DNA from: 38-11 sp964539975 | GTDB taxonomy: Bacteria; Bacillota; Clostridia; Tissierellales; Dethiosulfatibacteraceae | Length of the DNA: 64,000 nt | Direction: 5' to 3' | NCBI GenBank assembly: GCA_964539975.1 | Contig: CAZIKK010000004.1 | Coordinates: forward strand, 85,953-149,952 | Shown here: piece by piece, positions 34,372-43,020 of the stretch | Numbering within the stretch: the stretch's first letter is position 1 | How the letters are laid out: each line of letters opens with the position of its first letter | Notes under the pieces: model-generated | Told to the model about the DNA's origin: nothing | What the model saw: the letters and a program-made list of their open reading frames with translations, nothing else | The model's database searches: none | Position numbers and translations under genes: made by a program

Positions 34372-36528
34372 TTATAGATGGGGATTAATGACTTCCAATA
34401 ACTCGGGTAAGTCCATACCTAATTCTTTTAGCTTTTCAGGTTTTGGCACTCCATTATTCGTCCAACCTCGTCTTTTATAGACTGCATCTGTCAATTTCTC
34501 ATACTGATCTTCTCTGTATCGCCTTAGAATCATGATTTTTTCTTCAACGGATTTGTCAGAAGGATCAATATCTAAATCATTTTTGAGTTGTTTGTCATAT
34601 CTTTCGGCTCTTGAGGTGTATTCTTCTTGTGTGACAGGCCCCATTGTTCTATAGGGTGTTTTGTCAAAACTCCTTAGCCCTTTACCCATTCTGATGTTAA
34701 AAATTCGTTGGAAGTTATAAACTCGTTCTGACTGTCGTATCATTTCATCGTTGTCAATCTTTATTCCAGTAATCCCATAATACAATTTGTGGTAATTATC
34801 CACATGTTCTTGTATTTTCGCAGGTTCTTCCGTTTCCGAATTGTCAGCTGGTGCAATATCATTCCAAGGCAGTTTACATAATCCCAGTAATCCAAACCAT
34901 GTCCTGAACATTGGGTAATAATGTAACGCTTCTGCCTTATCTTCAAAGGTAGGAATTTGGTTGTTTACCATATCCATGAAAATCAACCAAGCCTCATCGT
35001 GTTGTGGCCCTTTATTTGTCAGTCCGTAACCACCTTGTTGAGCTAGTGACTCTTTAGACAAGTATTCTGAATACTCCAATCCTTTTTGTTCAGCTCCAAT
35101 GTCTTCAAGAAAATCTGCATCGGCTCCATATTGTTCCACAAAAACCTTTTTCATTCTGTGAACGCCTTGTCCTGCTATTTTACCGAATCCTTCTCCTTTT
35201 GCCATTTGATGAATTAAAGCTAAGCTAGCGTCCGTATTACCAAACTTTAACTCTAATCCCCCCGTAATTTCCTTGTTGACAATGCCACGCTCATAACATT
35301 CCATGACAAAAGCTGTTAGTGTGCCATAAGAAATTGTGTCAATGCCATATGTGTCACAATAAAAGTTTAGCTCAAGAATGGCTTCTGGATCAAAAATACC
35401 ACAATTAGCTCCTAATCCCGCAGCGTTCTCATATTCTGGACCATCTACCACAACTTTTTGACCTTTGTAAGGGCCCGTTTTTAATTCAAAGTCATCGACT
35501 GCCTTGGCACAAGCTACGGAGCATCCATACCAGCATCCATCCGGCATGTTTTGAGAACAATAATTTTTTATGAACACTTTTGATTGTATGTTTTTTGTAT
35601 CGGGATGCATCCCATACTGAAAATTGTGAACAGGCAGTAGGTCATACTGATCCATTATTTCAATAATGTTGGCTGTCCCAATTTTTCTCATATCATTTTG
35701 CAAATGGTCGTTATGAGCGACTTCTTTATGCAATTTGATGCCTGTTTCATTAATGATACTTTGATCAAAAGCCTCATTCAGATTTCCTTTAACTTCTTCA
35801 GCGATGACAACAACAGCTTTGATTTTTTTGTTTCTGAATACAGTTCCTATTCCACCTCTTCCTGCTTGCTTCATCCTTGCTGTCTTTCTTCTCAAATCAT
35901 AAAATGTGAAGTTAAGAATGCCGATTCTTGTATGCTCAGCTGCTGTACCCGCTGTAATCACAGAAACCAATCGTTTATCTCTTTCACTCTCACCGTAGAT
36001 GTGCGTCAATTGTTCTCCTAAAATATGCCCATCCACTGCTTCGAGAGGTGCCTCTTCTATTCTAACTGTTTGATTTTTCCCATCAATGATAATGATCACA
36101 TCATTTTTAGCTTTTCCTTGTATTTCAAGAGCATCAAATCCACTAAATTTCAAATACGGCCCAAAATATCCACCCACATTTGAATCTATAGGAATGTCTG
36201 TTAATGGCGATAAACTGCATATCAAGCTTTTCCCTGATCCAGGATACTGTGTAATCCCACCAACAGGACCTACTGCAATGACAATCTCATTTTCCTCAGA
36301 ATCCCATCTAGTTTTCGGATTGACCGCATCCCATAGATATTTCATTCCATAGCCTTTACCACCAATAAATTTCTCTTTCATCTCTTCTGGAACTTGCTTT
36401 TCTGATATTTCATTATTGCTTATGTCTACATACAAGGTCTTGTCTGTATATCCTCTAAAGAGACTCTTTTTATTGTACTCGTATTCTGCCAACAATTTTC
36501 TGTTGTCAATTAATTTATTCAAATCCAT
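34372..36528 (-). CDS. Aldehyde:ferredoxin oxidoreductase family tungstoenzyme
   Basis: A 718-residue AOR-family protein, longer than archaeal AOR (about 605). The N-terminal domain has KFIGGKGYGMKYLWD and GPVGGITQYPGSGKS. The cluster-ligand region reads GCWYGCSVAC, that is CX3CX3C rather than the CX2CX3C of Pyrococcus AOR, with a later Cys in GLCKLPW. The enzyme should oxidise an aldehyde to an acid, or run in reverse, with a W-bispterin and one [4Fe-4S] cluster. The four-cluster ferredoxin encoded 11 bases upstream is its likely electron partner. Confidence 0.9.
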   Translation of the reverse strand: MDLNKLIDNRKLLAEYEYNKKSLFRGYTDKTLYVDISNNEISEKQVPEEMKEKFIGGKGYGMKYLWDAVNPKTRWDSEENEIVIAVGPVGGITQYPGSGKSLICSLSPLTDIPIDSNVGGYFGPYLKFSGFDALEIQGKAKNDVIIIIDGKNQTVRIEEAPLEAVDGHILGEQLTHIYGESERDKRLVSVITAGTAAEHTRIGILNFTFYDLRRKTARMKQAGRGGIGTVFRNKKIKAVVVIAEEVKGNLNEAFDQSIINETGIKLHKEVAHNDHLQNDMRKIGTANIIEIMDQYDLLPVHNFQYGMHPDTKNIQSKVFIKNYCSQNMPDGCWYGCSVACAKAVDDFELKTGPYKGQKVVVDGPEYENAAGLGANCGIFDPEAILELNFYCDTYGIDTISYGTLTAFVMECYERGIVNKEITGGLELKFGNTDASLALIHQMAKGEGFGKIAGQGVHRMKKVFVEQYGADADFLEDIGAEQKGLEYSEYLSKESLAQQGGYGLTNKGPQHDEAWLIFMDMVNNQIPTFEDKAEALHYYPMFRTWFGLLGLCKLPWNDIAPADNSETEEPAKIQEHVDNYHKLYYGITGIKIDNDEMIRQSERVYNFQRIFNIRMGKGLRSFDKTPYRTMGPVTQEEYTSRAERYDKQLKNDLDIDPSDKSVEEKIMILRRYREDQYEKLTDAVYKRRGWTNNGVPKPEKLKELGMDLPELLEVINPHL

Positions 36529-36539
36529 TTTCTACCCTC

Positions 36540-36923
36540 CTAAAATTCACGTATCTCAATGGCTCCTGTAGGACAAACTTGCGTACACAAACCACAAGCT
36601 ATACATTTGAAAGGCTCGTGATGATCGTCGTGTTGCATCATCGCCTCTTCAGGGCAGAAACCCACACACATATAGCAGCCAACACAATCTGTCTTATTTA
36701 GCCTTACAACTCCGATCACATCTTTTTTCAAAGCTAGCGTAGGACAGACCTCTGCACATACCCCACATTGCGTGCAAATGGTTAATCGGTTCCACTTATC
36801 CAATGCTTCAACTTTAATACGCGACTTGTCTCGATTGTTTTCTTTGAAATAAGCAGTGGAACACTTTTCTTCGCAAGCACCACAACCAATACATTTGCTT
36901 TCATCTTTGATTAGTCTTTTCAT
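36540..36923 (-). CDS. Four-cluster ferredoxin-like electron transfer subunit
   Basis: A 127-residue protein made of four CxxCxxCxxxC motifs: CIGCGACEEKC, CTQCGVCAEVC, CVGCYMCVGFC and CIACGLCTQVC. It should hold four [4Fe-4S] clusters and pass electrons between the aldehyde oxidoreductase and the flavoprotein. A polyferredoxin next to an AOR gene is also seen in the Aromatoleum AorABC system, where it forms a wire to an NAD-reducing subunit. Confidence 0.92.
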   Translation of the reverse strand: MKRLIKDESKCIGCGACEEKCSTAYFKENNRDKSRIKVEALDKWNRLTICTQCGVCAEVCPTLALKKDVIGVVRLNKTDCVGCYMCVGFCPEEAMMQHDDHHEPFKCIACGLCTQVCPTGAIEIREF

Positions 36924-36986
36924 AATTCACCTCCGCGAATACTCCTAGATTACTCTTATTACAAGCACTATACACTAATTGTAACA

Positions 36987-38135
36987 TTAAACAACTGATG
37001 GCTCAAGGATTAAGTTGTCCTCAGCAAACCTCTCTAATCCTAACATTGAAGCATCGATTCCTTCAGATTGTCCGGTTATCATCTCAGCTATTATTCGTCC
37101 CGTCAGTGGTCCAAACATAAAACCATGGCCGCTGAATCCAATTGCCATGTAAAAACCTTCAAGCTCGTTTGCTTTGCCGTAAATGGGTTGTTTATCAGGT
37201 GTGATGTTATATAAACCTGCCCATTGACGAATAACTCTTAAATTGGCCACTGGTGGCAGAACGTTCTTAATGGTCTTTGACATTTCTTCCAGGAATTCCC
37301 AACTAGCTGTCACTCGTAGATCTCTAGGTTCGTTGTCGTCGCCCCTACCCATAATAAAGGGGCCTTTTGGATTTTGTTGGCAATATAGATTCATTGAAAA
37401 AGACATGACCATTGGTCCTTGAACGTGCTCAACGGGCTCCGTTACCAATATCTGGTGTCGCTCGGAGTAGACCGGAATATCAACTCCCACCATCTCGCAC
37501 ACTTGCTTTGAATACCCACCTGCAGCATTCACAACCGTATCTGTCAAAATTTCTCCTTTACTCGTCACAACTTTAGTGATGCGATTATTATCTTTAACAA
37601 TGTGTTTCACCTCAGTGAATGTCATAAATCTGACACCTAAACGTTTGGCAGCTTGATAAAAAGCATCTGTGGCCAAAAAAGGATCCAAAAACCCGTCTTT
37701 TTGGCAAAAAGCAGCCTGTTGAATGATTTTTTCATTCAGATGTGGTACGATCTCTTTCGCTTCTTTAGGTGTGACCATTTTTGATGGGATTCCCAATCTA
37801 TTTTGTAAACTTACGTTTTTCTTGAATTGGTCGACTTCTTTGTCTGTTGTCGCTAACAGCAAATAGCCACCTTGATGGAATTCAACATCGCGATGGTAAT
37901 CTAGGATTTCGTTGGCATTTTCATAGAATTGAATACTTTCTTTTGCCAGCAGACAATTCATCTCTGTTCCCCATTGCATTCTAACTCCAGCACCGCAACG
38001 CCCAGTTGCTCCGCTTGCTATAAAGGACTTATCCACCACAATAACGTTATTAACCCCATGGACGGCTAAGTTGTATGCAATTGAACATCCAGAAATACCT
38101 GCTCCTATAATGACAACATCTGCCTTAAGTTTCAT
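36987..38135 (-). CDS. DadA/SoxB-type FAD amine or imino-acid oxidoreductase
   Basis: A 382-residue FAD protein with an N-terminal Rossmann motif (VVIIGAGISGCSIAYNLA), the DAO-family GATGRCGAGVRMQWG segment and a late GFSGHGFMFGPLTGRIIAEM motif. Relatives are the beta subunits of sarcosine oxidase, HCN synthase (HcnC), opine oxidase and D-hydroxyproline or L-proline dehydrogenases. With the ferredoxin-like partners upstream it is likely a dehydrogenase, not an oxidase. The ATG at 38135, nine bases after GAGGAGG, overlaps the preceding gene by 11 bases. Confidence 0.9.
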   Translation of the reverse strand: MKLKADVVIIGAGISGCSIAYNLAVHGVNNVIVVDKSFIASGATGRCGAGVRMQWGTEMNCLLAKESIQFYENANEILDYHRDVEFHQGGYLLLATTDKEVDQFKKNVSLQNRLGIPSKMVTPKEAKEIVPHLNEKIIQQAAFCQKDGFLDPFLATDAFYQAAKRLGVRFMTFTEVKHIVKDNNRITKVVTSKGEILTDTVVNAAGGYSKQVCEMVGVDIPVYSERHQILVTEPVEHVQGPMVMSFSMNLYCQQNPKGPFIMGRGDDNEPRDLRVTASWEFLEEMSKTIKNVLPPVANLRVIRQWAGLYNITPDKQPIYGKANELEGFYMAIGFSGHGFMFGPLTGRIIAEMITGQSEGIDASMLGLERFAEDNLILEPSVV

Positions 38136-38412
38136 TTCTTTCAGCCTCCTCTGCAATCAAGCTCATTTTGACGCCTACGATTGGTGGTCTACTCATTTGC
38201 ATTTTTAATTCATTGAAATCCTTTCCTGTTGCCATAGCTAGTTCTCTCAAGACTATGTGTCCGCAGGTTTTTCCCTGACAAGGTCCCATTCCAATTCTGG
38301 TAATCCGTTTGATTTCTTCGAATGTATGATACCCTTCATCAATCAACCTTCTTAGTGTCTTCATATCAACATCCGAGCACCTGCATACCATAGTGTTTTC
38401 ATCTTTTGACAT
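38125..38412 (-). CDS. BFD-like [2Fe-2S]-binding subunit
   Basis: A 95-residue protein with the BFD pattern: CxC in MVCRCSDVD near the start and C-x4-C in GMGPCQGKTC. In proline and hydroxyproline dehydrogenases and opine oxidases this module is often the C-terminal part of the FAD/NAD subunit; here it is a separate gene. It overlaps the genes on both sides, which implies equal amounts of a multi-subunit complex. Confidence 0.9.
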   Translation of the reverse strand: MSKDENTMVCRCSDVDMKTLRRLIDEGYHTFEEIKRITRIGMGPCQGKTCGHIVLRELAMATGKDFNELKMQMSRPPIVGVKMSLIAEEAERNET

Positions 38413-38899
38413 CTTGACTCCTCCTTATGCATTTGAAGTCGTATAGTATATCTCTGGGTACTTCCAACGTGATTAAAGGCGTTCTATCATATGACTTTGG
38501 ATTTCTAACTTTTATAACTTTTACCCTCGCAAGAAACGCTCCTTCTCTGTCTAAACCCGCCACCTTCTCTCCTACTTCTGGAAGCGGAACCATTTCATAT
38601 GGAATTGTATAATGAATGTAGTCTTTTGATTTTGATCCATCTACTATTGAAATCGCCAATCCAGGACACTTTGTCAAGCAAACAAGACAACCTGTGCAAT
38701 TTTCACTCGTGACGTCCGGGCGTTTGTTGATATTCTCTCCGATGTGAATGGCCTCGAATCTACATGATGTCGCACAAGGGTTGCAAGGGATCTCTTGATA
38801 ACACTCAATCACAGCAACTGGCCCCTTATTAATTCTTTCTAGGCTTGGAAAAACCGAAATAATCTGTTCTTTCGTTGGGATGCCATCTTTTTCAATCAT
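38399..38899 (-). CDS. [4Fe-4S] ferredoxin-domain subunit
   Basis: A 166-residue protein. The N-terminal half has two sets of cysteines, PCNPCATSC and NCTGCLVCLTKCPG, for one or two [4Fe-4S] clusters; the first set is atypical. The rest has no recognised domain but contains a KVAGLDREGAFLARVKVIKV strand-rich segment. It is placed between the FAD/NAD subunit and the BFD subunit, overlapping both. The ATG at 38899 follows AGGAGG at seven bases. Confidence 0.85.
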   Translation of the reverse strand: MIEKDGIPTKEQIISVFPSLERINKGPVAVIECYQEIPCNPCATSCRFEAIHIGENINKRPDVTSENCTGCLVCLTKCPGLAISIVDGSKSKDYIHYTIPYEMVPLPEVGEKVAGLDREGAFLARVKVIKVRNPKSYDRTPLITLEVPRDILYDFKCIRRSQDVKR

Positions 38900-39989
38900 T
38901 ATGAGACCTCCTCTCAACTGCAGTCAATCCTCTTCTAATTCCTTCTCCTTCCGGTCCAGATCTAAGGTCATGAAGTTGTTTTTTGTATTCTTTCTCCAAG
39001 ACTACGAATTGCTCATGTTTTTTTCCAATGCTAGCTGATGCATATAATCCTGCTAAATGGCCTTCAACCATAGCACTGCTCGCCTCTTCTATTCCGCAGC
39101 TATCCCCTGCAACAAACAAGTTCTTAACAGAGGTCTCGTATTCTGAACTTCTTATCGGTACAAAACCACTCAAAGAAGGGACGTATTTCATCATGCATCC
39201 TGCCATAGACAAAAGTTCATTCAATGGTGATAAGCCTACAGAAATGCACATAACATCCGCCTCAAATTCTTTTTCTGTTCCAGCTATTGGTTTAAAAGAC
39301 TGATCGACTTCACTAATCACAACCTTTTCAAGAACACCCTCTCCTCGAGCTTCTTTTACTGAGTGATTCGTTAAAATAGGTATGCCTAATCGCCTTACTT
39401 TTGAAGCATGAACTAGGTAACCACCTATTTTGGATGCCGCATCCACAATGGCTACCACTTCTACACCGGATTGTATTAGTTGGTAAGATACAATCAGCCC
39501 AATATTTCCTGCGCCAACCATTAATACTTTATTCCCAGGTTTTACACCATATACATTCATTAACGTTTGCACAGCACCTGCTCCATATATGCCTGGCAAA
39601 TCATTGTTAGGGAATGCAAGAAATTTTTCAAATGCTCCTGTTGCAACGATTGTAGTCTTTGGTTTCAGTTTGTAATAGCGTTCTTCGTTTTCTAATAGAC
39701 TGAGCACTTTGTCTTCATACAAGCCTACTACGGTTGTGTTGTTAATCATTTGAACTTGGCCTTCATAAGGTTCAAGCTGTTTAAGAAGGATATTGGTAAT
39801 ATCCATCCCTCGAGTGGATGCGTACTGTTTCTCAGATCCGAAAAACATATGGGTTTGTTTATTAAGCTGGCCTCCCATCAGTGGATTTCTTTCTATAAGT
39901 GTCACTTGGGCACCTGAAGCAGCTGCTGTATAAGCTGCACACAGTCCTGCAGGCCCTCCTCCAACGATGGCTATTTCCGTTTCTTTCAT
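38892..39989 (-). CDS. FAD/NAD(P)-binding oxidoreductase (HcnB-like)
   Basis: A 365-residue two-dinucleotide-binding-domain flavoprotein: FAD motif IAIVGGGPAGLCAAYTAA, NAD motif VLMVGAGNIGLIVSYQL and the terminal NLFVAGDSCGIEEASSAMVEGHLAG. It resembles HcnB and the alpha subunit of dye-linked proline or hydroxyproline dehydrogenases. It probably links the amine-oxidising flavin and the iron-sulfur chain to NAD. Overlaps its neighbours by four and eight bases. Confidence 0.92.
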   Translation of the reverse strand: MKETEIAIVGGGPAGLCAAYTAAASGAQVTLIERNPLMGGQLNKQTHMFFGSEKQYASTRGMDITNILLKQLEPYEGQVQMINNTTVVGLYEDKVLSLLENEERYYKLKPKTTIVATGAFEKFLAFPNNDLPGIYGAGAVQTLMNVYGVKPGNKVLMVGAGNIGLIVSYQLIQSGVEVVAIVDAASKIGGYLVHASKVRRLGIPILTNHSVKEARGEGVLEKVVISEVDQSFKPIAGTEKEFEADVMCISVGLSPLNELLSMAGCMMKYVPSLSGFVPIRSSEYETSVKNLFVAGDSCGIEEASSAMVEGHLAGLYASASIGKKHEQFVVLEKEYKKQLHDLRSGPEGEGIRRGLTAVERRSHND

Positions 39990-40291
39990 GATAGATCCCC
40001 CTTGTCTTGTTGCATTTCAACAGACATGCCTTCTTCCAACAAGGTGACACATGTCTTAACATTCGATTTGCCGTTGACTTTCATCAAACATGAGGAGCAA
40101 TTGCCAATCGCACAATAAAAACCCCTAGGCCTATGTTTGAACAAACTTTTACCTAATACTTTGACGCCTGCTGCATGCAGAGCAGAAGCAATTGTATCTC
40201 CCTGTTTTCCTTCCATCTCGAGGCCTTCAAACTTAAAACTTAAAGCACGGGTTTTTTTGAAATTTAAGATTGGATGTTCATTTATCCTCAT
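39986..40291 (-). CDS. HcnA-like [2Fe-2S] subunit
   Basis: A plant-type [2Fe-2S] domain of about 100 residues with cysteines in CAIGNCSSC and a fourth in NVKTC, as in HcnA and SoxA N-termini. The open frame reaches an ATG at 40315, but that is only about five bases from the predicted sigma-54 transcription start. The ATG at 40291, behind AAGGTGG, is therefore the true start. First gene of the eight-gene operon. Confidence 0.88.
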   Translation of the reverse strand: MRINEHPILNFKKTRALSFKFEGLEMEGKQGDTIASALHAAGVKVLGKSLFKHRPRGFYCAIGNCSSCLMKVNGKSNVKTCVTLLEEGMSVEMQQDKGDLS

Positions 40292-40330
40292 TTCGTGACA
40301 CCACCTTTTTACCATTTAGTGAAATTACAA

Positions 40331-40346
40331 TGCAATTTTTGTACCA
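40331..40346 (-). promoter_or_regulatory. Sigma-54 promoter of the redox operon
   Basis: The minus strand reads TGGTAC-AAAAA-TTGCA. The invariant GG and GC are ten bases apart, as required for sigma-54. Transcription should start near 40319, 28 bases before the chosen ATG. Confidence 0.88.
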
Positions 40347-40394
40347 AAAAACAGGATATGTCTACCCACCTTTTAATTGAGTCATATCCTGTTT
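40345..40394 (-). terminator. Terminator of the activator gene abutting the sigma-54 promoter
   Basis: AAACAGGATATG and CATATCCTGTTT form a 12-bp perfect stem with a 22-base loop (40349-40394). On the minus strand a T-run follows and merges into the -24 element. It would stop the regulator transcript just before the sigma-54 promoter. Confidence 0.65.
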
Positions 40395-40424
40395 CGTATA
40401 GGTTGCTTGTTTAGATCATTAAAA

Positions 40425-40469
40425 ATAAGTGTCAGATTATTGGCATTTCGTCAGTTTTTAGACACTTAT
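40425..40469. promoter_or_regulatory. Candidate activator-binding site (UAS)
   Basis: ATAAGTGTC (40425-40433) and GACACTTAT (40461-40469) form a 9-bp inverted repeat spaced by 27 bases. Its centre lies about 128 bases upstream of the predicted start, a usual distance for a sigma-54 activator. It overlaps the stop codon of the activator gene itself. Confidence 0.5.
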
Positions 40470-41837
40470 ATTGTGCTTCTCCATCTTGTAATATAATGTT
40501 GCTCTTGGAATTTTCAAGAATTCCGCTGCTTTTTTTTTGTTATTATTGTATCTGTTCAATGCGTCTTGTATCAATCTGATTTCGTACTGATTGATGGCTT
40601 GGTCTAATCCACCTGTTTCTTCTTCCATCGCTAACGGTTCCAACTTATTAGTAAGATAGTCTGGCAGGTAATTTGGCAACACTCTTCCTGATTGATGCTG
40701 CTTTGCGAGCAAGACCGCTCTTTGAATCACATTACGCAACTCCCTTACATTGCCTTCCCAGTGGTGATGCTTTAAAACATGATGTATCTGTTCTGGAACT
40801 TCCAGTATGTTCATCCCATTTTCCATACAGTATTGTTGAAGAAATTTATTAGTGAGTAAGTAAATGTCTTCTTTTCTTTCACGCAAAGGAATCAATTGGA
40901 CTTGAAAACTATTCAATCGATAAAACAAATCTTTTCTAAATTTACTTTTCTTGATAAGACCTTCCATATCCTGGTGTGTAGCAGAAATTATTCTTACATC
41001 TACTGAAATCTGTTGACTCCCGCCAATTCGAGTGATATATCCCTCCTCAAGAGCTCTCAGTATTTTTGGCTGCAACGTTAACGGCATATCTCCTATTTCA
41101 TCCAAAAATAATGTTCCCCCATTTGCTTCCTCAAACTTTCCAATCTTTCCGCCTTTTTTTGCACCTGTAAAAGCGCCTTCCTCATATCCAAATAGCTCGC
41201 TTTCAAACAACTCCATAGGTATTGCTGAACAATTTAGAGGAACTAGCTTTCCCTTTCTACCACTTTCATGGTGAATTGCTCTTACAAAAAGTTCTTTGCC
41301 TGTGCCACTCTCGCCCGTCACAAGAATATTCATGTTTGAGCGAGACAAGTTTTTACACAAATTTATCAATTCTATAAATTCTGGATTGTTGCTGATAATA
41401 TGAGAAAAATGATTCTCACCTTGAAGCACACGATTATATTCTCGCTCTAATTCTGATAAGCTATCTTGGGTTTTTGAAAGAATCTCTGACAGTTTGACAA
41501 ATTCTGTGATGTCCTTGTCTCTTGCCAAACCTCCAATCAAATCTCCCTGATTGTTATACATTGGAATTGCGCTGATCACTGTGTAGGTATCTTTCCTAGG
41601 TTTGTTGTAAATGTTGTAAAAAGCCTGTTGTGTATCAATGACCTTTGGGAGTAGTGAGTCTGGAAAGAATTCTCTCAAATCCCTTCCAATGATAGATTCT
41701 TTTTTTACCTGGAAATAATCCTCGGACATTTTATTAAAAAATAATGTTCGATAGTGAGTGTCTATCACAGTAATGGCGTCAGGGATATTATCAAGTATGA
41801 ATTCAAATATCTCTCTTTCTTTTTCATTAAAGATCAT
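40458..41837 (-). CDS. PAS-AAA+-Fis sigma-54-dependent activator
   Basis: An N-terminal PAS domain (about residues 10-120) is followed by a short coiled coil and a sigma-54 AAA+ domain with Walker A TGESGTGKE, the GAFTGA loop (EEGAFTGAKKGG), Walker B GTLFLDEIGDM and an arginine-finger region. A C-terminal Fis-type HTH (NNKKKAAEFLKIPRATLYYKM) ends the protein. It is encoded head-to-tail just before the sigma-54 promoter at 40331 and so most likely activates the redox operon. The ATG at 41837 follows AAGGA and overlaps the methyltransferase gene by 11 bases. Confidence 0.93.
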   Translation of the reverse strand: MIFNEKEREIFEFILDNIPDAITVIDTHYRTLFFNKMSEDYFQVKKESIIGRDLREFFPDSLLPKVIDTQQAFYNIYNKPRKDTYTVISAIPMYNNQGDLIGGLARDKDITEFVKLSEILSKTQDSLSELEREYNRVLQGENHFSHIISNNPEFIELINLCKNLSRSNMNILVTGESGTGKELFVRAIHHESGRKGKLVPLNCSAIPMELFESELFGYEEGAFTGAKKGGKIGKFEEANGGTLFLDEIGDMPLTLQPKILRALEEGYITRIGGSQQISVDVRIISATHQDMEGLIKKSKFRKDLFYRLNSFQVQLIPLRERKEDIYLLTNKFLQQYCMENGMNILEVPEQIHHVLKHHHWEGNVRELRNVIQRAVLLAKQHQSGRVLPNYLPDYLTNKLEPLAMEEETGGLDQAINQYEIRLIQDALNRYNNNKKKAAEFLKIPRATLYYKMEKHNISV

Positions 41838-43020
41838 AAAAACCGTCCTTAACTTGTTTCTTATAGAACTCTTCGATGTAGACATGTTCAAGATTCCAAA
41901 ACTCTAAGAACTCAAAAAATTCCGTCTCTGATTCTTTGTCTGTATCCACTTTTTTACTCCCTCTTATCATCATGTTTTTAGGTGTATGTGTCATGGATAT
42001 GAATTCAGTCAACGTAACCTCATATCCATGCTTCTTCAAGAAAAGTGCTCTTAAAGCATCTGTAACGAGAGCAGCCGTCCTTTCACGCATCAAGCCATGT
42101 GACAACATCCCAGACAATGACTCATTGTTGATTTTATGGTACAACTCATGCTGGCAGCATGGGACCGCCAATATATATTTAGCACCCCATAAAACCGAAT
42201 TGACAATAGCAGCATCTGTCGCTGTATCACATGCATGTAATGAAATCACCATATCCAGTTTATTGATGTTTTTGTAGTCCTCAATGTTTTGATGAATAAA
42301 TCTCAAGTGATCATAGCCTAACTTCTTCGCAAGTTGATTACATAACTCAACCACATCTTTTTTTAGATCTAATCCAACAATATGTGCTTCCTGCTTCTTG
42401 ATTTCATTAAAATAATAATAGGCTGCAAATGTCAAATAGGCCTTCCCACTACCGAAATCTAATATGTGAATAGGTTCTTCAAAAAAAGCCGATTTTACTG
42501 TATGATCCATGATCTCCAAGAACTTGTTAATCTGCTTGAATTTATCGTATTTGTTCTTATAAACCTTCCCCTGTTCATTCATGATCCCTAATTTTATCAA
42601 GAATTCACATGGCTTCCCATCTGGTATAAAATATGTTTTTTTTCGGTCGTGATTCAAGTCAATTGATATCACAGATTCTTTCATCTTTTCTTTAAGATTT
42701 ACATTTCCTTTTTTAGAGATCATTCCTTGCATATGACTATCTACAGTTTCTATGTTAATGAAGCGGTACTGTTTCAGTAAATATCCCATCAGGACGCCAA
42801 TGCCCTCTTCCAATAAATAGTTCCTGTGGAAATGTTTGTCTCCAATCCGAGAGGCAAATTGCAGGTGATACTTACCAGCGAGCATCACTGGTTTTATGTC
42901 TATTCTAGATGGTGATTCGAGACTGTTTCTCGGTCCAGATAAAACCAGCGATAGAACTTCTTTGTTCACTAGCCTTTTATGCAGCTGACTTTTTCCATCT
43001 TTCATGATTTTCTTTTCCAT
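41827..43020 (-). CDS. Class I SAM-dependent methyltransferase, substrate unknown
   Basis: A 397-residue protein. The N-terminal 150 residues have no recognised fold. The C-terminal half is a Rossmann methyltransferase with motif I HILDFGSGKAYLTFA, a motif II acid in IVGLDLKKD and a DMVISLHACDTATDAAI segment followed by AVPCCQHEL. The last two resemble the Methyltransf_32 group. It overlaps glnS and the activator gene. No ribosome binding site is obvious, so it is probably translated by coupling to glnS. Confidence 0.8.
   Translation of the reverse strand: MEKKIMKDGKSQLHKRLVNKEVLSLVLSGPRNSLESPSRIDIKPVMLAGKYHLQFASRIGDKHFHRNYLLEEGIGVLMGYLLKQYRFINIETVDSHMQGMISKKGNVNLKEKMKESVISIDLNHDRKKTYFIPDGKPCEFLIKLGIMNEQGKVYKNKYDKFKQINKFLEIMDHTVKSAFFEEPIHILDFGSGKAYLTFAAYYYFNEIKKQEAHIVGLDLKKDVVELCNQLAKKLGYDHLRFIHQNIEDYKNINKLDMVISLHACDTATDAAIVNSVLWGAKYILAVPCCQHELYHKINNESLSGMLSHGLMRERTAALVTDALRALFLKKHGYEVTLTEFISMTHTPKNMMIRGSKKVDTDKESETEFFEFLEFWNLEHVYIEEFYKKQVKDGFYDL

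Noticed and set aside
40345..40394. The 12-bp inverted repeat beside the sigma-54 promoter as an activator site
   Set aside because: It is followed by a T-run on the strand of the activator gene and its centre is only about 52 bases from the start. A terminator explains it better; the dyad at 40425-40469 is a better UAS candidate.
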